DNA of 64,000 nt from Fulvia fulva (lineage: Eukaryota > Ascomycota > Dothideomycetes > Mycosphaerellales > Mycosphaerellaceae): NCBI RefSeq assembly GCF_020509005.1, contig NC_063014.1:5518001-5582000 (forward strand). The letters run 5' to 3'. The position numbers and the translations under genes were made by a program. The notes beneath the pieces are model-generated. The model did no database searches. It worked only from the letters and a program-made list of their open reading frames with translations, and was not told where the DNA came from. Every line of letters starts with the position of its first letter. The first letter of the stretch is position 1. This document shows, piece after piece, positions 35,001-43,228 of the stretch.

Positions 35001-36664
35001 TTCTCGGGGTCCATCTCGATGCCGTCAGGGGTTATGATTAGCCCAAGATACTTCACCTTCTGTTGGTGGAATTCGCTTTTGTCGATGTCCACTGTAAGTC
35101 CTGCATCGCGTAGCTTGGTGAGAACCTTCCGCACGTGTTCAATGTGCTCCTCCAAGGTGTCACTGAAGATAAGTACGTCATCCAGGTAGGCCGACACAAA
35201 GTCGTCTAGGTGTTCTTGCAAGACCTTGTTGATGTATGATTGGAACGATGCTGGTCCGTTGCACAAGCCGAATGGCAACACTAGACACTCGTAGATGCCG
35301 TATCGTGTCGCAAACGCTGTCAACCACTCGTGCCCTTCAGCTATCCGTAACTTGTTGAAGGCTGCTACAATGTCCAGCTTTGTGAAGTACTTCTTGCCGT
35401 GCATGCGGTTGAGCGTCTCTTGTATCAAGGGAATCGGATACCGGTTCTTGATAGTGATCGCATTCAATCCTCTGTAGTCGATACAAACACGCAGCCCACC
35501 TCCAGGCTTACGTACCACTAGCACTGGTGCAGGAGACTGGTTCGTCTTTTGCCCTGCTTTCCGCACCTTCCCTTCAGATGTTTGCTCGTCTAGCCATTTT
35601 TTAACTGCCTCGTTCTCCTTCTCAGCTAGGCCGTAGGGCTTGCGGTATGGTGGCTCTTGTGGACCATCAGGCTTAATGTGAATCTCATGATCTACGCCTA
35701 GTCGGTGAGGTGGGAGTCCTTCATGATCCTTAGCTGAGAAAGCGTCCGCAATATCGTGGTACATTGGCGGCAACTTCTCCTTCGGGTTGTGATTGAACTG
35801 CTTGTTCAAGAATTGGTCCAGATCATCAGCAGCCATTGCACTCAGCTTAAGCTCTCCGCCGTCGCTCTCACGCCTAGTGGGCATGATGTAGAAGCACTCA
35901 GCCCCAGGCCGGTGCGCGTACATCCCCCACGCGCGTTGAGAAACGCCCTGGCAGTCCACTTCTTCATCGTCTATGTCTTCCAGGTCATATGATGAGGCAT
36001 TCAGCTCTGCTCCTCCTGCTGTGAAGCTCGCTACATCTCCAGTGAAGGGCTCTGGTCCGTACCGTACTGGTGCCTGCTTCTTCTTCTCGCGGTGGTTCAG
36101 GGATTGCACTGTTGTCGGTGTCTTATTCTGTAGACAGTGACCAAAGCAGTAATCCGACCTGAATGCCACCTCGCCTGTCTCCCAGAAGATGTTTGGGTTG
36201 TGCGCTGTAAGCCACGGCAGGCCAAAGACGATGTCGTATTCGAGGTCGGTGACGTAGCATAACATTTGCTCGTGATGATCGCCTATGACTACGTCTACAG
36301 GGGCCGCGTGTGTAATCTGCCGCGCAGTGGCCGTTCCATCTCCCAGTGTTAGTCGTCGGCTTTGCGTCAAAGGGATCAGGGGTATTGTGTATTTGCGTGT
36401 GAATTTCCAGTCAAGAAAGAGAGAGGTGGAAGCAGAATCTACAAGGCCTCGAGCCTTTCTCTGTTGTATCATTACGGGTAACACTATGTGAGGGTACACA
36501 GCTGGCTGTTGCTTATCCAGTGCGCATGCCGATATCTTAAGCTCCTCACTATAGTCTGTTACCGTCTCTTGCGTTCCGTGTCTCTCAATCTCATGCTCTT
36601 TCTGTCCTAGGAAGTTCGGGTGACCGCTGTCTACCACGCTTAGGCAGCGGTCGTGCCATTTCCC
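31973..36664 (-). CDS. pol: Gypsy1 Pol polyprotein (protease, RT, RNase H, integrase, chromodomain)
   Basis: The frame is open from 36769; I place the functional entry at the slippery site 36664 ([11 protein letters not shown]), in the -1 frame relative to gag. Domains in order: retropepsin [13 protein letters not shown]; RT with [33 protein letters not shown] and catalytic YLDD; RNase H [17 protein letters not shown] with YDKELLAI; integrase HHCC zinc finger ([28 protein letters not shown]) and DDE core ([32 protein letters not shown]); GPY/F-type [13 protein letters not shown]; chromodomain [13 protein letters not shown]...WYKVKWAGY...TWQPAEDM. The C-terminus continues through the polypurine tract into U3 of the 3' LTR. 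Chromodomains of this class direct integration to H3K9-methylated chromatin, consistent with nesting in RIPed repeats. Confidence 0.94.
   Translation of the reverse strand, partial: [1563 protein letters not shown]
32049..32062 (-). promoter_or_regulatory. Gypsy1 polypurine tract
   Basis: GGGAGGGGGGGTAC directly upstream of the 3' LTR. This is the usual plus-strand DNA priming site, and it also lies inside the pol reading frame (encoding Gly-Arg-Gly-Gly-Thr). Confidence 0.8.
36622..36664 (-). promoter_or_regulatory. Gypsy1 gag-pol -1 frameshift signal
   Basis: Slippery heptamer GGGAAAT (36664-36658), in phase with gag as G GGA AAT, then the 5-nt spacer GGCAC. An 8-bp perfect stem follows, GACCGCTG (36652-36645) with CAGCGGTC (36629-36622), whose loop contains the gag TAA. 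Slipping back one base enters the pol frame exactly. The same layout occurs in Gypsy2. Confidence 0.85.
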
Positions 36665-38766
36665 TGCCGCGGATCGGCGGCTAGGGAACTGAGGTTCGCG
36701 TTCGGATTCGGCGTGGTATTGCGTGGACGCGGTGGGCGATAGTCGCCATCGTACCCATACATTGGGCATTCAGGGTTGGTCGACACGTGAGAACCTGTAC
36801 GGCAGCGGTAGCACTTACCCTGCTTCTTAAGGTCTTCGCGCTGCTCACGGTTGAGCGTAGGCAGGTTCTGTAGATGTGTCGGCAGATCCTCCTTCTTCTT
36901 GGTACCAGCGTACTGTAGTGGGCGCTGTACCAAGGCACCTGCTACACCGGCAGCGGCACTAGCAACTGCGTTGCCGTTGTTCTGGTTGTTCTGGCCGCCA
37001 TTGCTGTTCGAGTTGCCATTGCCCCGGGGGCGCTCCTTCTGCGGGTATAGTCGATCTGTCTCGTAGAAACTCTCGTCCAGTGCGGTGCACTCCTCGATAA
37101 CGTCTTGCATGCTGTCTAGGCGGCGGTCGACTTCGCGGTCGCCGAAGGTCTTGATGAAGTACTTGCGGTTCAGTCGGTTACGGAACAGCATGAGCTCGGT
37201 CTCATCGGTCCATGACATCCAGGCGCGCAACTTCGAGTAGCGGGCATGGAAGGCTACAAAGGTTTCGCCTTGTTCTTGCTTGCAGGTAGCAATGTCAACC
37301 ATAGCCTTGGTTCCCTCATTGCGTGTGCCATATTGGCGTGTCATCCAGTCTAATAACTCTTCTCCAGTCTTGAACTCGTTGAAGGACTGCTGTCCAGGCA
37401 CAGGGATCCTCGGCTTGATGCTTCGCTGAGGATCACCTTGTGTCCACCCATACACGAAGCGCAGACCATCTGCCTCAGTGCGGAAGGTTGCTACAGTCAG
37501 CTTTAGGAGAACACTGCTGTACCAGCTGTCGAAATTGGGGTCGTCATCGTTCTTGAAGTGCTTAGGGTCGGGCACACCCTTGCCGATCTCCATGCCGCGA
37601 GTGAGGGTGCGGTCAATGGTGAAGAGACGTTCTGGAAGGTCAACCAGTGGTGTCTGGGTGCGGGTGTTGCGCATTCTCGAGTCACGACTGTTGTTGGGTC
37701 CTGGTCGCGGACGGTCGTTGTCACGTCCTCGGCCATTGTCGCCACGGTCATCGTCGTCTCCATCGTTATCGTTATCACCACCACCGCCGCCGCCCCCTCC
37801 ACCAGCAGCTTCGCGATACCTACGCAATAGCTGCTCGAGTGAGGTCTCGCGTGGGCGGGAACGAGAGGGTCGGCGGCCTGAGCGGCCCCTACCTCCGTTC
37901 TGTGTGGTGTCTCCTGCCTCAAGCCGAGCCTTCAGGTCATCGACTTCTTGTTGTAGGGCCTGGTTCTTCGCCTCAGCATCTTGTGCCTTCTTCTTCTCCT
38001 TCTCGCAGATCTCGCTGAACTGCTTGCACAGGTTGTTGGCTTCCTTGTATTTCTTCCCCAGCTCTTGCAACTTAGCTGGGTCGCAATCCTTCTTGCTCTT
38101 GAGATCTGCTGCCATTTTCTGTGTGACAAGCTCTTCACTTCGCAGCATCTTGTAGATGCGGTCGTATTCGGTGTACAGCGTGGTGTACTGGGTGTTCTGG
38201 AGGTCGTTGGCTCGCTCCATTACATCGAGTTGTCTGCCCTTAGTAATTGCCGTGTTGACTGCTTGTAGCACGAAGTCGTGGGTGGTCTTCGGGTGTTGGG
38301 ATGCAAGGGTCGTGAGGTTGTCTGGGGTGACATTCTGGTATTCGGATGCGAGAATGTGTTCTGCCTCGTCGAGTGATAGATACACCTCGTCTGGGTCGCC
38401 GCCTGGGTTCTCTTCGAGCTTGAACTCGAACAGTTCTGTAAAGTCAATCTCACCACCTTCTTCTCGCTCGAAGGCCTTCTGGTAAGCTTTATCAATCTCT
38501 TGTTGTAGCGCGACACCGGTGTCTACTGTGACCCGCCGGTTGTCGTCCTGTGTCTGACTCTGAGGAAAAGAGGAGAGGTCGGGGAAAAGAGATGTGCGCT
38601 GCTTGCTTTTGCCCTTAGGCTTAGGTGGCGGTCGCATGCCGCCGTTCGCTGTTTGTGAAGTCATGTTGTCTGGGTTCGGGGGAGGCGTGACGGTGCCTGT
38701 ATCCTGACTGTCTACGAGCGCGCGACCACCTGCTGATGGTGTCGCCGCGTTGCGTTCTCTAGGCAT
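36640..38766 (-). CDS. gag: Gypsy1 Gag (capsid/nucleocapsid)
   Basis: 708 aa starting MPRERNAATPSAGGR, 136 nt inside the 5' LTR. A predicted coiled coil lies at about residues 200-290 (KMAADLKSKK... to ...EVDDLKARLEAGD), followed by a nine-Gly run and an acidic DNDNDGDDDD stretch. A retrotransposon capsid region follows (about 400-560, with FKTGEELLDWMTRQYG and FVAFHARYSKLRAW). The C-terminal knuckle CYRCRTGSHVSTNPEC has one more residue between His and the last Cys than in the first three spacings of a standard CCHC. Gag packages RNA into virus-like particles. It overlaps pol in the -1 frame at its 3' end. Confidence 0.92.
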   Translation of the reverse strand: MPRERNAATPSAGGRALVDSQDTGTVTPPPNPDNMTSQTANGGMRPPPKPKGKSKQRTSLFPDLSSFPQSQTQDDNRRVTVDTGVALQQEIDKAYQKAFEREEGGEIDFTELFEFKLEENPGGDPDEVYLSLDEAEHILASEYQNVTPDNLTTLASQHPKTTHDFVLQAVNTAITKGRQLDVMERANDLQNTQYTTLYTEYDRIYKMLRSEELVTQKMAADLKSKKDCDPAKLQELGKKYKEANNLCKQFSEICEKEKKKAQDAEAKNQALQQEVDDLKARLEAGDTTQNGGRGRSGRRPSRSRPRETSLEQLLRRYREAAGGGGGGGGGDNDNDGDDDDRGDNGRGRDNDRPRPGPNNSRDSRMRNTRTQTPLVDLPERLFTIDRTLTRGMEIGKGVPDPKHFKNDDDPNFDSWYSSVLLKLTVATFRTEADGLRFVYGWTQGDPQRSIKPRIPVPGQQSFNEFKTGEELLDWMTRQYGTRNEGTKAMVDIATCKQEQGETFVAFHARYSKLRAWMSWTDETELMLFRNRLNRKYFIKTFGDREVDRRLDSMQDVIEECTALDESFYETDRLYPQKERPRGNGNSNSNGGQNNQNNGNAVASAAAGVAGALVQRPLQYAGTKKKEDLPTHLQNLPTLNREQREDLKKQGKCYRCRTGSHVSTNPECPMYGYDGDYRPPRPRNTTPNPNANLSSLAADPRQGNGTTAA

Positions 38767-38891
38767 CTGCGCGCTGTGCGCCTTACCGTGTTCTGTGTTC
38801 TGATGCGGCTCTGCGCGTTCTCGAGTTCTGCGGTTCTGTCTGTTCCTGTTGTTACGCGTCCCTTACCTAGATCCGCGATCTGGGTAGTAAG

Positions 38892-38900
38892 GTAGAACAA
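38892..38900 (-). promoter_or_regulatory. Gypsy1 candidate self-primer binding site
   Basis: TTGTTCTAC, two bases inside the 5' LTR. It is complementary to GTAGAACAA at 38952-38944 in the same LTR, about 40 nt downstream of a TATAAC box (38992-38987), i.e. at the expected RNA 5' end. No TGG-type tRNA primer site is visible. This matches the self-priming scheme known for Tf1. Confidence 0.6.
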
Positions 38901-38902
38901 AC

Positions 38903-39086
38903 TGTAAGGGCGCGCGTACCATAGGGTCCGAATGAGATAGTTGTTGTTCTACGAAGCTACGAAAGAGGAGCGCGAGGCGCGGCGAAGTTATAAAGTAAAG
39001 CCAAGCCGCGCTAACCCGATGCAGAAGGTCCGCGGTTCAGCCGGGCCGACGCAGCTACAGTGAGGGGTCGCGGGCTGCCCGTGACA
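38903..39086 (-). repeat. Gypsy1 5' LTR (184 bp)
   Basis: Identical by eye to 31865-32048. It contains the TATAAC box and presumed transcription start described for the primer-binding site. Confidence 0.95.
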
Positions 39087-39179
39087 TCCTAGATGTTTTC
39101 TACTACAATAGCAAGGGATATAAGTAGCCTATACTAATATAGGTTGCTCTTATTCCTATATAAACCCGGGCTTATAGCC

Positions 39180-39414
39180 TATTAAATAGGTACGGGTAGA
39201 TAGTAGCGGAGTGGAGTAAGAGATCAATCTTCAACTAACTAATAGCACGAGCATACAGCAATATATTAGGAACTAATGTGTTGATTGTGTTAGATGTCTA
39301 TCTAAGCTAAAGGGGAGAGAAGGTATCTCCCTATAAGCTAAGTTATCGTAGATACCTTAGGCTACTAGATTACTTCCTGATTATTGACTCCCTTTAAGAT
39401 GCTACATCTTAATA
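39180..39414 (-). repeat. copia-2 5' LTR (235 bp)
   Basis: Direct repeat of 22833-23067. The outer end reads TATTAAGATG on the minus strand where the other copy has TGTTAAGATA, a RIP-type change. GGCTATAAGCCCGGG follows on the inner side. Confidence 0.85.
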
Positions 39415-42400
39415 AGAACGAGACTAGGTTTATAAGAAAGAGAGTAGTACCTATTCTAATAAGAGAGAACTACGAAATATAGTTTAAGCTAATAAGCATA
39501 TACCTAGTATTAAAGCAAGTTAACTAGGTCCTTAAAGACATTATTACGGACATTCCCGCTATAACCCTATCTATAGCGACACCCTCTATATTATCGGAGT
39601 CATCCCTTCCTTTAGATCAAGCGATCTGGAAGGCATTGTATAGACGGTATAATATAACGGCCCTATATAAGATGTATATCTATCTATCGATAGATAACTA
39701 AGAGATAATATACGAGATCCGGTATACGAAGGAGTTATAGGAATAGGCTAAAGCCAAATATAAGAGAAGACTTCTCGCTACTAGAAGAAGTTTGCTTTAG
39801 TAATACACTAATTTCGTAATGACAGAGGACTAGTTAATAGATAACGCCTAGTAGGAGCTTAGCTTAATTATAAGGAGGGCTGTTTCAATCTCGCCTTAGT
39901 TCTAAGACATTAAGACTAAGGACAGAAAGATCTAGCAACTCTTAGTAGCTCTGCTAGACTCATTTGGCTTAATTCGCGATGCAATTAATGTCTAGGTAAA
40001 TCTCTTGCTATAAGACATTCTTACAATTCTTAGGGAGAAGTAAGAATCAATAATTTATTAAGGGATAGCTATATTCGCTAAGAAGGGTTTCTAGGGCAAG
40101 CTTACGTACTATCTCTATAATAGTGACCATTTTATAAGCAAGTGCCTACACCTTTCTATAGCTTAGTAGGCTGTTAGGAACAAGGACAAACTAGCTAGGG
40201 TTACCTACCCTACTAAGAGACAACCGTCACTACCTCGTAGGAGGTCATTATTACTAAACCTTCGTGATGTCCTTAAGGTGATAATGGACCTTACAAAGTA
40301 GATAAAGGAGAGCCGTAAGCTAAAGGCCTCCTCTAGTAAGAAGCCTATAAGGGCCTATACGACCTAGGAAGACGTATCAGACTCTAAGATACTATCAGAA
40401 GATAATAATGTTGATAAGGTTGCCTATTCTACTATAGAAGCTAAAGGTAAGTACCCCTTATCTAAGTAGTTACTTAACTCTTATACATTATTATATATAA
40501 CTGACTAAGATTTAATATTTAGGACACTAAAGCCTCTCTAAAAGAGGAAGTGGATCAAGGTTAGGGGTGGCTATCTATAAGCTATATATATAGGAAGTGT
40601 AGTAATAGGTAGTCCTTCTAGAAAGTAAATTGTCTTAGAAAATGTCCTATTTGTTCCTAGCCTTAGAGTTAGTCTTGTTTTGTAGAATCAGTTTAGCTAA
40701 TAGTTTGCTATCTAACTACCTAGTTTCACCCTAAAATCCTTATCTAGTAAACCCGTTGTCTAGACTAAACTTCGAGGAGGAGTACCGTTTATCTACTCGA
40801 TCTCGGAAATTCTTAAGCTATAGTATACTAGTATACTCTCTTAAGAACGTAACGGTACCGCTATAGCTAACACTAAGTCCGAAGATTAGTAGGAGCTATA
40901 GTATAGAAGATGTGCACACCTTAGTAAGGGACTACTAAGAAACCTTTATAGAGTTACTAATAAGAAAGATCCTATCCCTGTTCCTTCTAAACACCTAAGT
41001 TATAAGGTATACTCCCTTACTAATATAAGGAAGTTTAAGAGACCCGCTATAGAGAGAAAAGGAGAAAGGCTAGTCCTTGTCTCTATTGACATCTATAGGC
41101 CTTTTTAGGGCGTAGTCTCTAGGCTAGGATATAAATATTAGCTTAAGATTGTAGACAACTTCTCTAGGAAGAAGTAGGTAATCCCTTTAAAGGCTAGGAG
41201 CGACGCTCCTATAGCCCTACGGGATTAGAAGGTCTAGGTAGAACGGTAGTTAAGGTACTTTCTATCTACGATCCGTAGTAATAGTATAAAGGAAATTCTC
41301 GCCTTACTAAAAGAGTAGGAGAAGGAGTTTAGTACTTAGATAGACACAACTAATACCTACAACTCCCTTTAAAATAGACCTATAGAAAGGTCAATTTAAG
41401 CCTCTAAGAATATAGTCCGGGCTATACTTAAAGACTCTAGTATGCTAGTTAAGTTCTAGCTAGAAGCTTTATAAGTATAGACTATAATCAGAAATAGACT
41501 ACCTAATAGTCCGATTATTAATAGTATTACTCTTTCACTAGAAGAAGCCTTTACTAGCTAAGTACCGTCAGTCGACTATTTCCGCGTCTAGGGATACAAA
41601 GCTATAGTCTATATAGACCTAAGAGCCTAACCTTAAGGCTTAAGGAGAGACAAGTTAATAAACCGATAAAAAGAAGCCGTGTTTATAGGCTACTTAGAAA
41701 ACACTACAAAACAATAGCTGTTCTAGGATCCCGATATAAAAGCTATAAAAGCGTATAGTCACGTCGACTAGTTTAAGAATAAGAAGGGGGGAGATATAGA
41801 TCTTAGTATTACCTTTACTAACTAGCCGAGTCGAGCGCTATAGCGCAATCCTATTAGGAGGAAGCCCTTTAGGGCGAAATTTTCCGATAGGGGATTATTA
41901 GAGACACCGTTACGAAGGCTAGGAGAAAATATTAAGGCGGTTTTAATACTATCGAAGGCCGATAACGGTGGATCTATACAGAACCTACCTAAGTCATTAA
42001 CACTATAGTAACCGCTATTTATATAACTTCCCCCTCCCCTAAAGGACATTAGGGAACACTAGAAGTTTAGAGACTAGGGTACTCTAATAAAAGAAAAAGA
42101 AGATATCATTCAGTTCGACCTATCCGAACACCTAGCGCCACCTCAGGTTATAGGTAATAAGAGGTCAAGGGGGGACGGAGATAATAACTCTAAAGAGTAT
42201 AAGGCTAAATACTATAAGGCTCTTATCGCCTAGATGTTCTATCTAGACCCTATAATAAGCTAGGTAGAGGAGATTCTGAACGATATAGAAGAATATACAT
42301 TTGCTACTATTAGGCAGGCTATAGCCTATTAGTAGGAAGTACTAATCCTAAAGTCCTATAAGGTAGCCGTAGGAGACCCCGAATAGGGATATATATAGAG

Positions 42401-42824
42401 AGAGGTAATCGAGAACGAACTTATTACCTTAGTAAGCAACAACACCTAGGAAGTAGTTATACCGCTAAAGGGTACGAATCTAATTACTTCTAGGTAGGTC
42501 TTTAATATAAAAAGAATGATTAGTAGAGCTATTAAGAAGTTTAAGATAAGACTAGTTATAAGAGGGTTTTTATAGAAATATAGGGTTGACTTCAAAGAGA
42601 CCTTGATACCTACTATTAGACATAATACTCTCCGAGTATTTATAGTAGTAGTGTATAAGAGAGATCTCGAGATATACCTAGTAGATGTGAATAATACTTT
42701 TACCTAAAGTAGCCTTCTTGAAGACATCTATATAATCCTACCCCTAGGAGTTAAAGCACCTCTAAATATAGTGTTTAAGGTCCTACGAAGCCTTTATAGG
42801 CTTAAGTAAGCAGCTAGAGACTAG
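39415..42824 (+). mobile_element. copia-3: RIPed Ty1/copia element, 5' two-thirds
   Basis: Stop-interrupted translation on the + strand: gag start VPILIRENYEI near 39450 and SIYLVLKQVN near 39495, a zinc-knuckle remnant near 40095-40145, a GAG-pre-integrase-like region near 40900, integrase near 41075-41600 (LVSIDIYRPF, LKIVDNFSRKK), and reverse transcriptase starting near 42540 (FKETLIPTIRHNTLRVF, LVDVNNTFT). It ends abruptly inside RT at 42824, where the copia-1B LTR begins. The rest of pol and its LTRs are not found here, so it is a truncated relic. Confidence 0.82.
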
Positions 42825-43085
42825 TATCACGTTAGAAGTGTAGGAAGTTATTATACGGGCTTATATAGGGTGTTTTAAAAGCAGGTTATATATTATATAT
42901 ATCTATCTAGAATGGACAAGTGTTGCTCTTAAAGAGGCTATAGGTGACTAATCAGTCACCTAATTCTTAGCGTACGTAGCCTTAAGTTTTAATAATAGGA
43001 TGTTGCCTATATATACGCTCGGATCGCGACGCACCCCCTTAGCTCGTACGCTAGAGTGAATAAGCTGATTCCTATATAATCGCGT
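42825..43085 (-). mobile_element. copia-1B (part 1): 3' LTR and flank
   Basis: LTR 42825-43031 followed by the copia-1 3' region, interrupted after 43085 by the LINE2 insertion. It continues at 48065. Orientation is the same as copia-1R. Confidence 0.82.
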
Positions 43086-43210
43086 ATAAAGCTAAACAGA
43101 ATATAGCATTATACTAGAGGCTTACTACGTCTATATAGGGGGCGGACTTCCGGTAGTTACGACTTCTATATACGGCTATTAGAACAATAACTATCTCGTT
43201 CGGACCCTAT
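43086..43210 (+). repeat. Chimeric 5' segment of the LINE2 insertion
   Basis: 43088-43180 aligns without gaps to 60328-60420 of LINE1-C (RT C-terminal region). 43181-43210 aligns with about two mismatches to the Gypsy1 LTR from near its presumed RNA start (complement of 31883-31912). Both lie inside the LINE2 target duplications. Confidence 0.75.
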
Positions 43211-43228
43211 AAGGTTCAGAGAGACACG

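Larger units (their letters stand above)
31865..39086 (-). mobile_element. Gypsy1: complete Ty3/gypsy chromovirus, recent insertion
   Basis: 7222 bp with two 184-bp LTRs that are identical by eye, flanked by 5-bp target duplications TCCTA (31860-31864 and 39087-39091) in copia-2 gag. Gag and pol are both open. The order protease, reverse transcriptase, RNase H, integrase, chromodomain places it among chromoviruses. CpA/TpG content is normal and CpG is frequent, so it escaped RIP. Identical LTRs and intact frames suggest it was recently, and may still be, mobile. Confidence 0.96.
22833..39414 (-). mobile_element. copia-2: Ty1/copia element carrying two nested insertions
   Basis: Direct 235-bp LTRs at 22833-23067 (3') and 39180-39414 (5'). 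Reading the minus strand, the leader and gag start at 39179-39087, are interrupted by Gypsy1, and resume at 31864-30953. The element is interrupted again by the LINE at 27219-30936. From 27202 down come a zinc-knuckle-like block, integrase, reverse transcriptase (VDVNNAFTESTLYKDIFM near 24380; SLYRLKQ near 24270) and RNase H (23556-23774, DLGLQFLKSRKGHLIRYYNS). It has fewer stops and keeps more CpA/TpG than copia-1, so RIP was lighter. A purine-rich GATGAGTAGGAG precedes the 3' LTR. Outer flanks share no target duplication (TAGGT versus AGAAC). Confidence 0.85.

Noticed and set aside
37478..38155. 225-codon plus-strand frame opposite Gypsy1 gag
   Set aside because: It is a low-complexity Ser/Arg/Pro shadow of the Gly/Asp-rich gag coding strand.
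31000..39180. Gypsy1 as a provirus-like element with an env gene
   Set aside because: No open frame remains between the chromodomain and the 3' LTR; pol itself fills that space.
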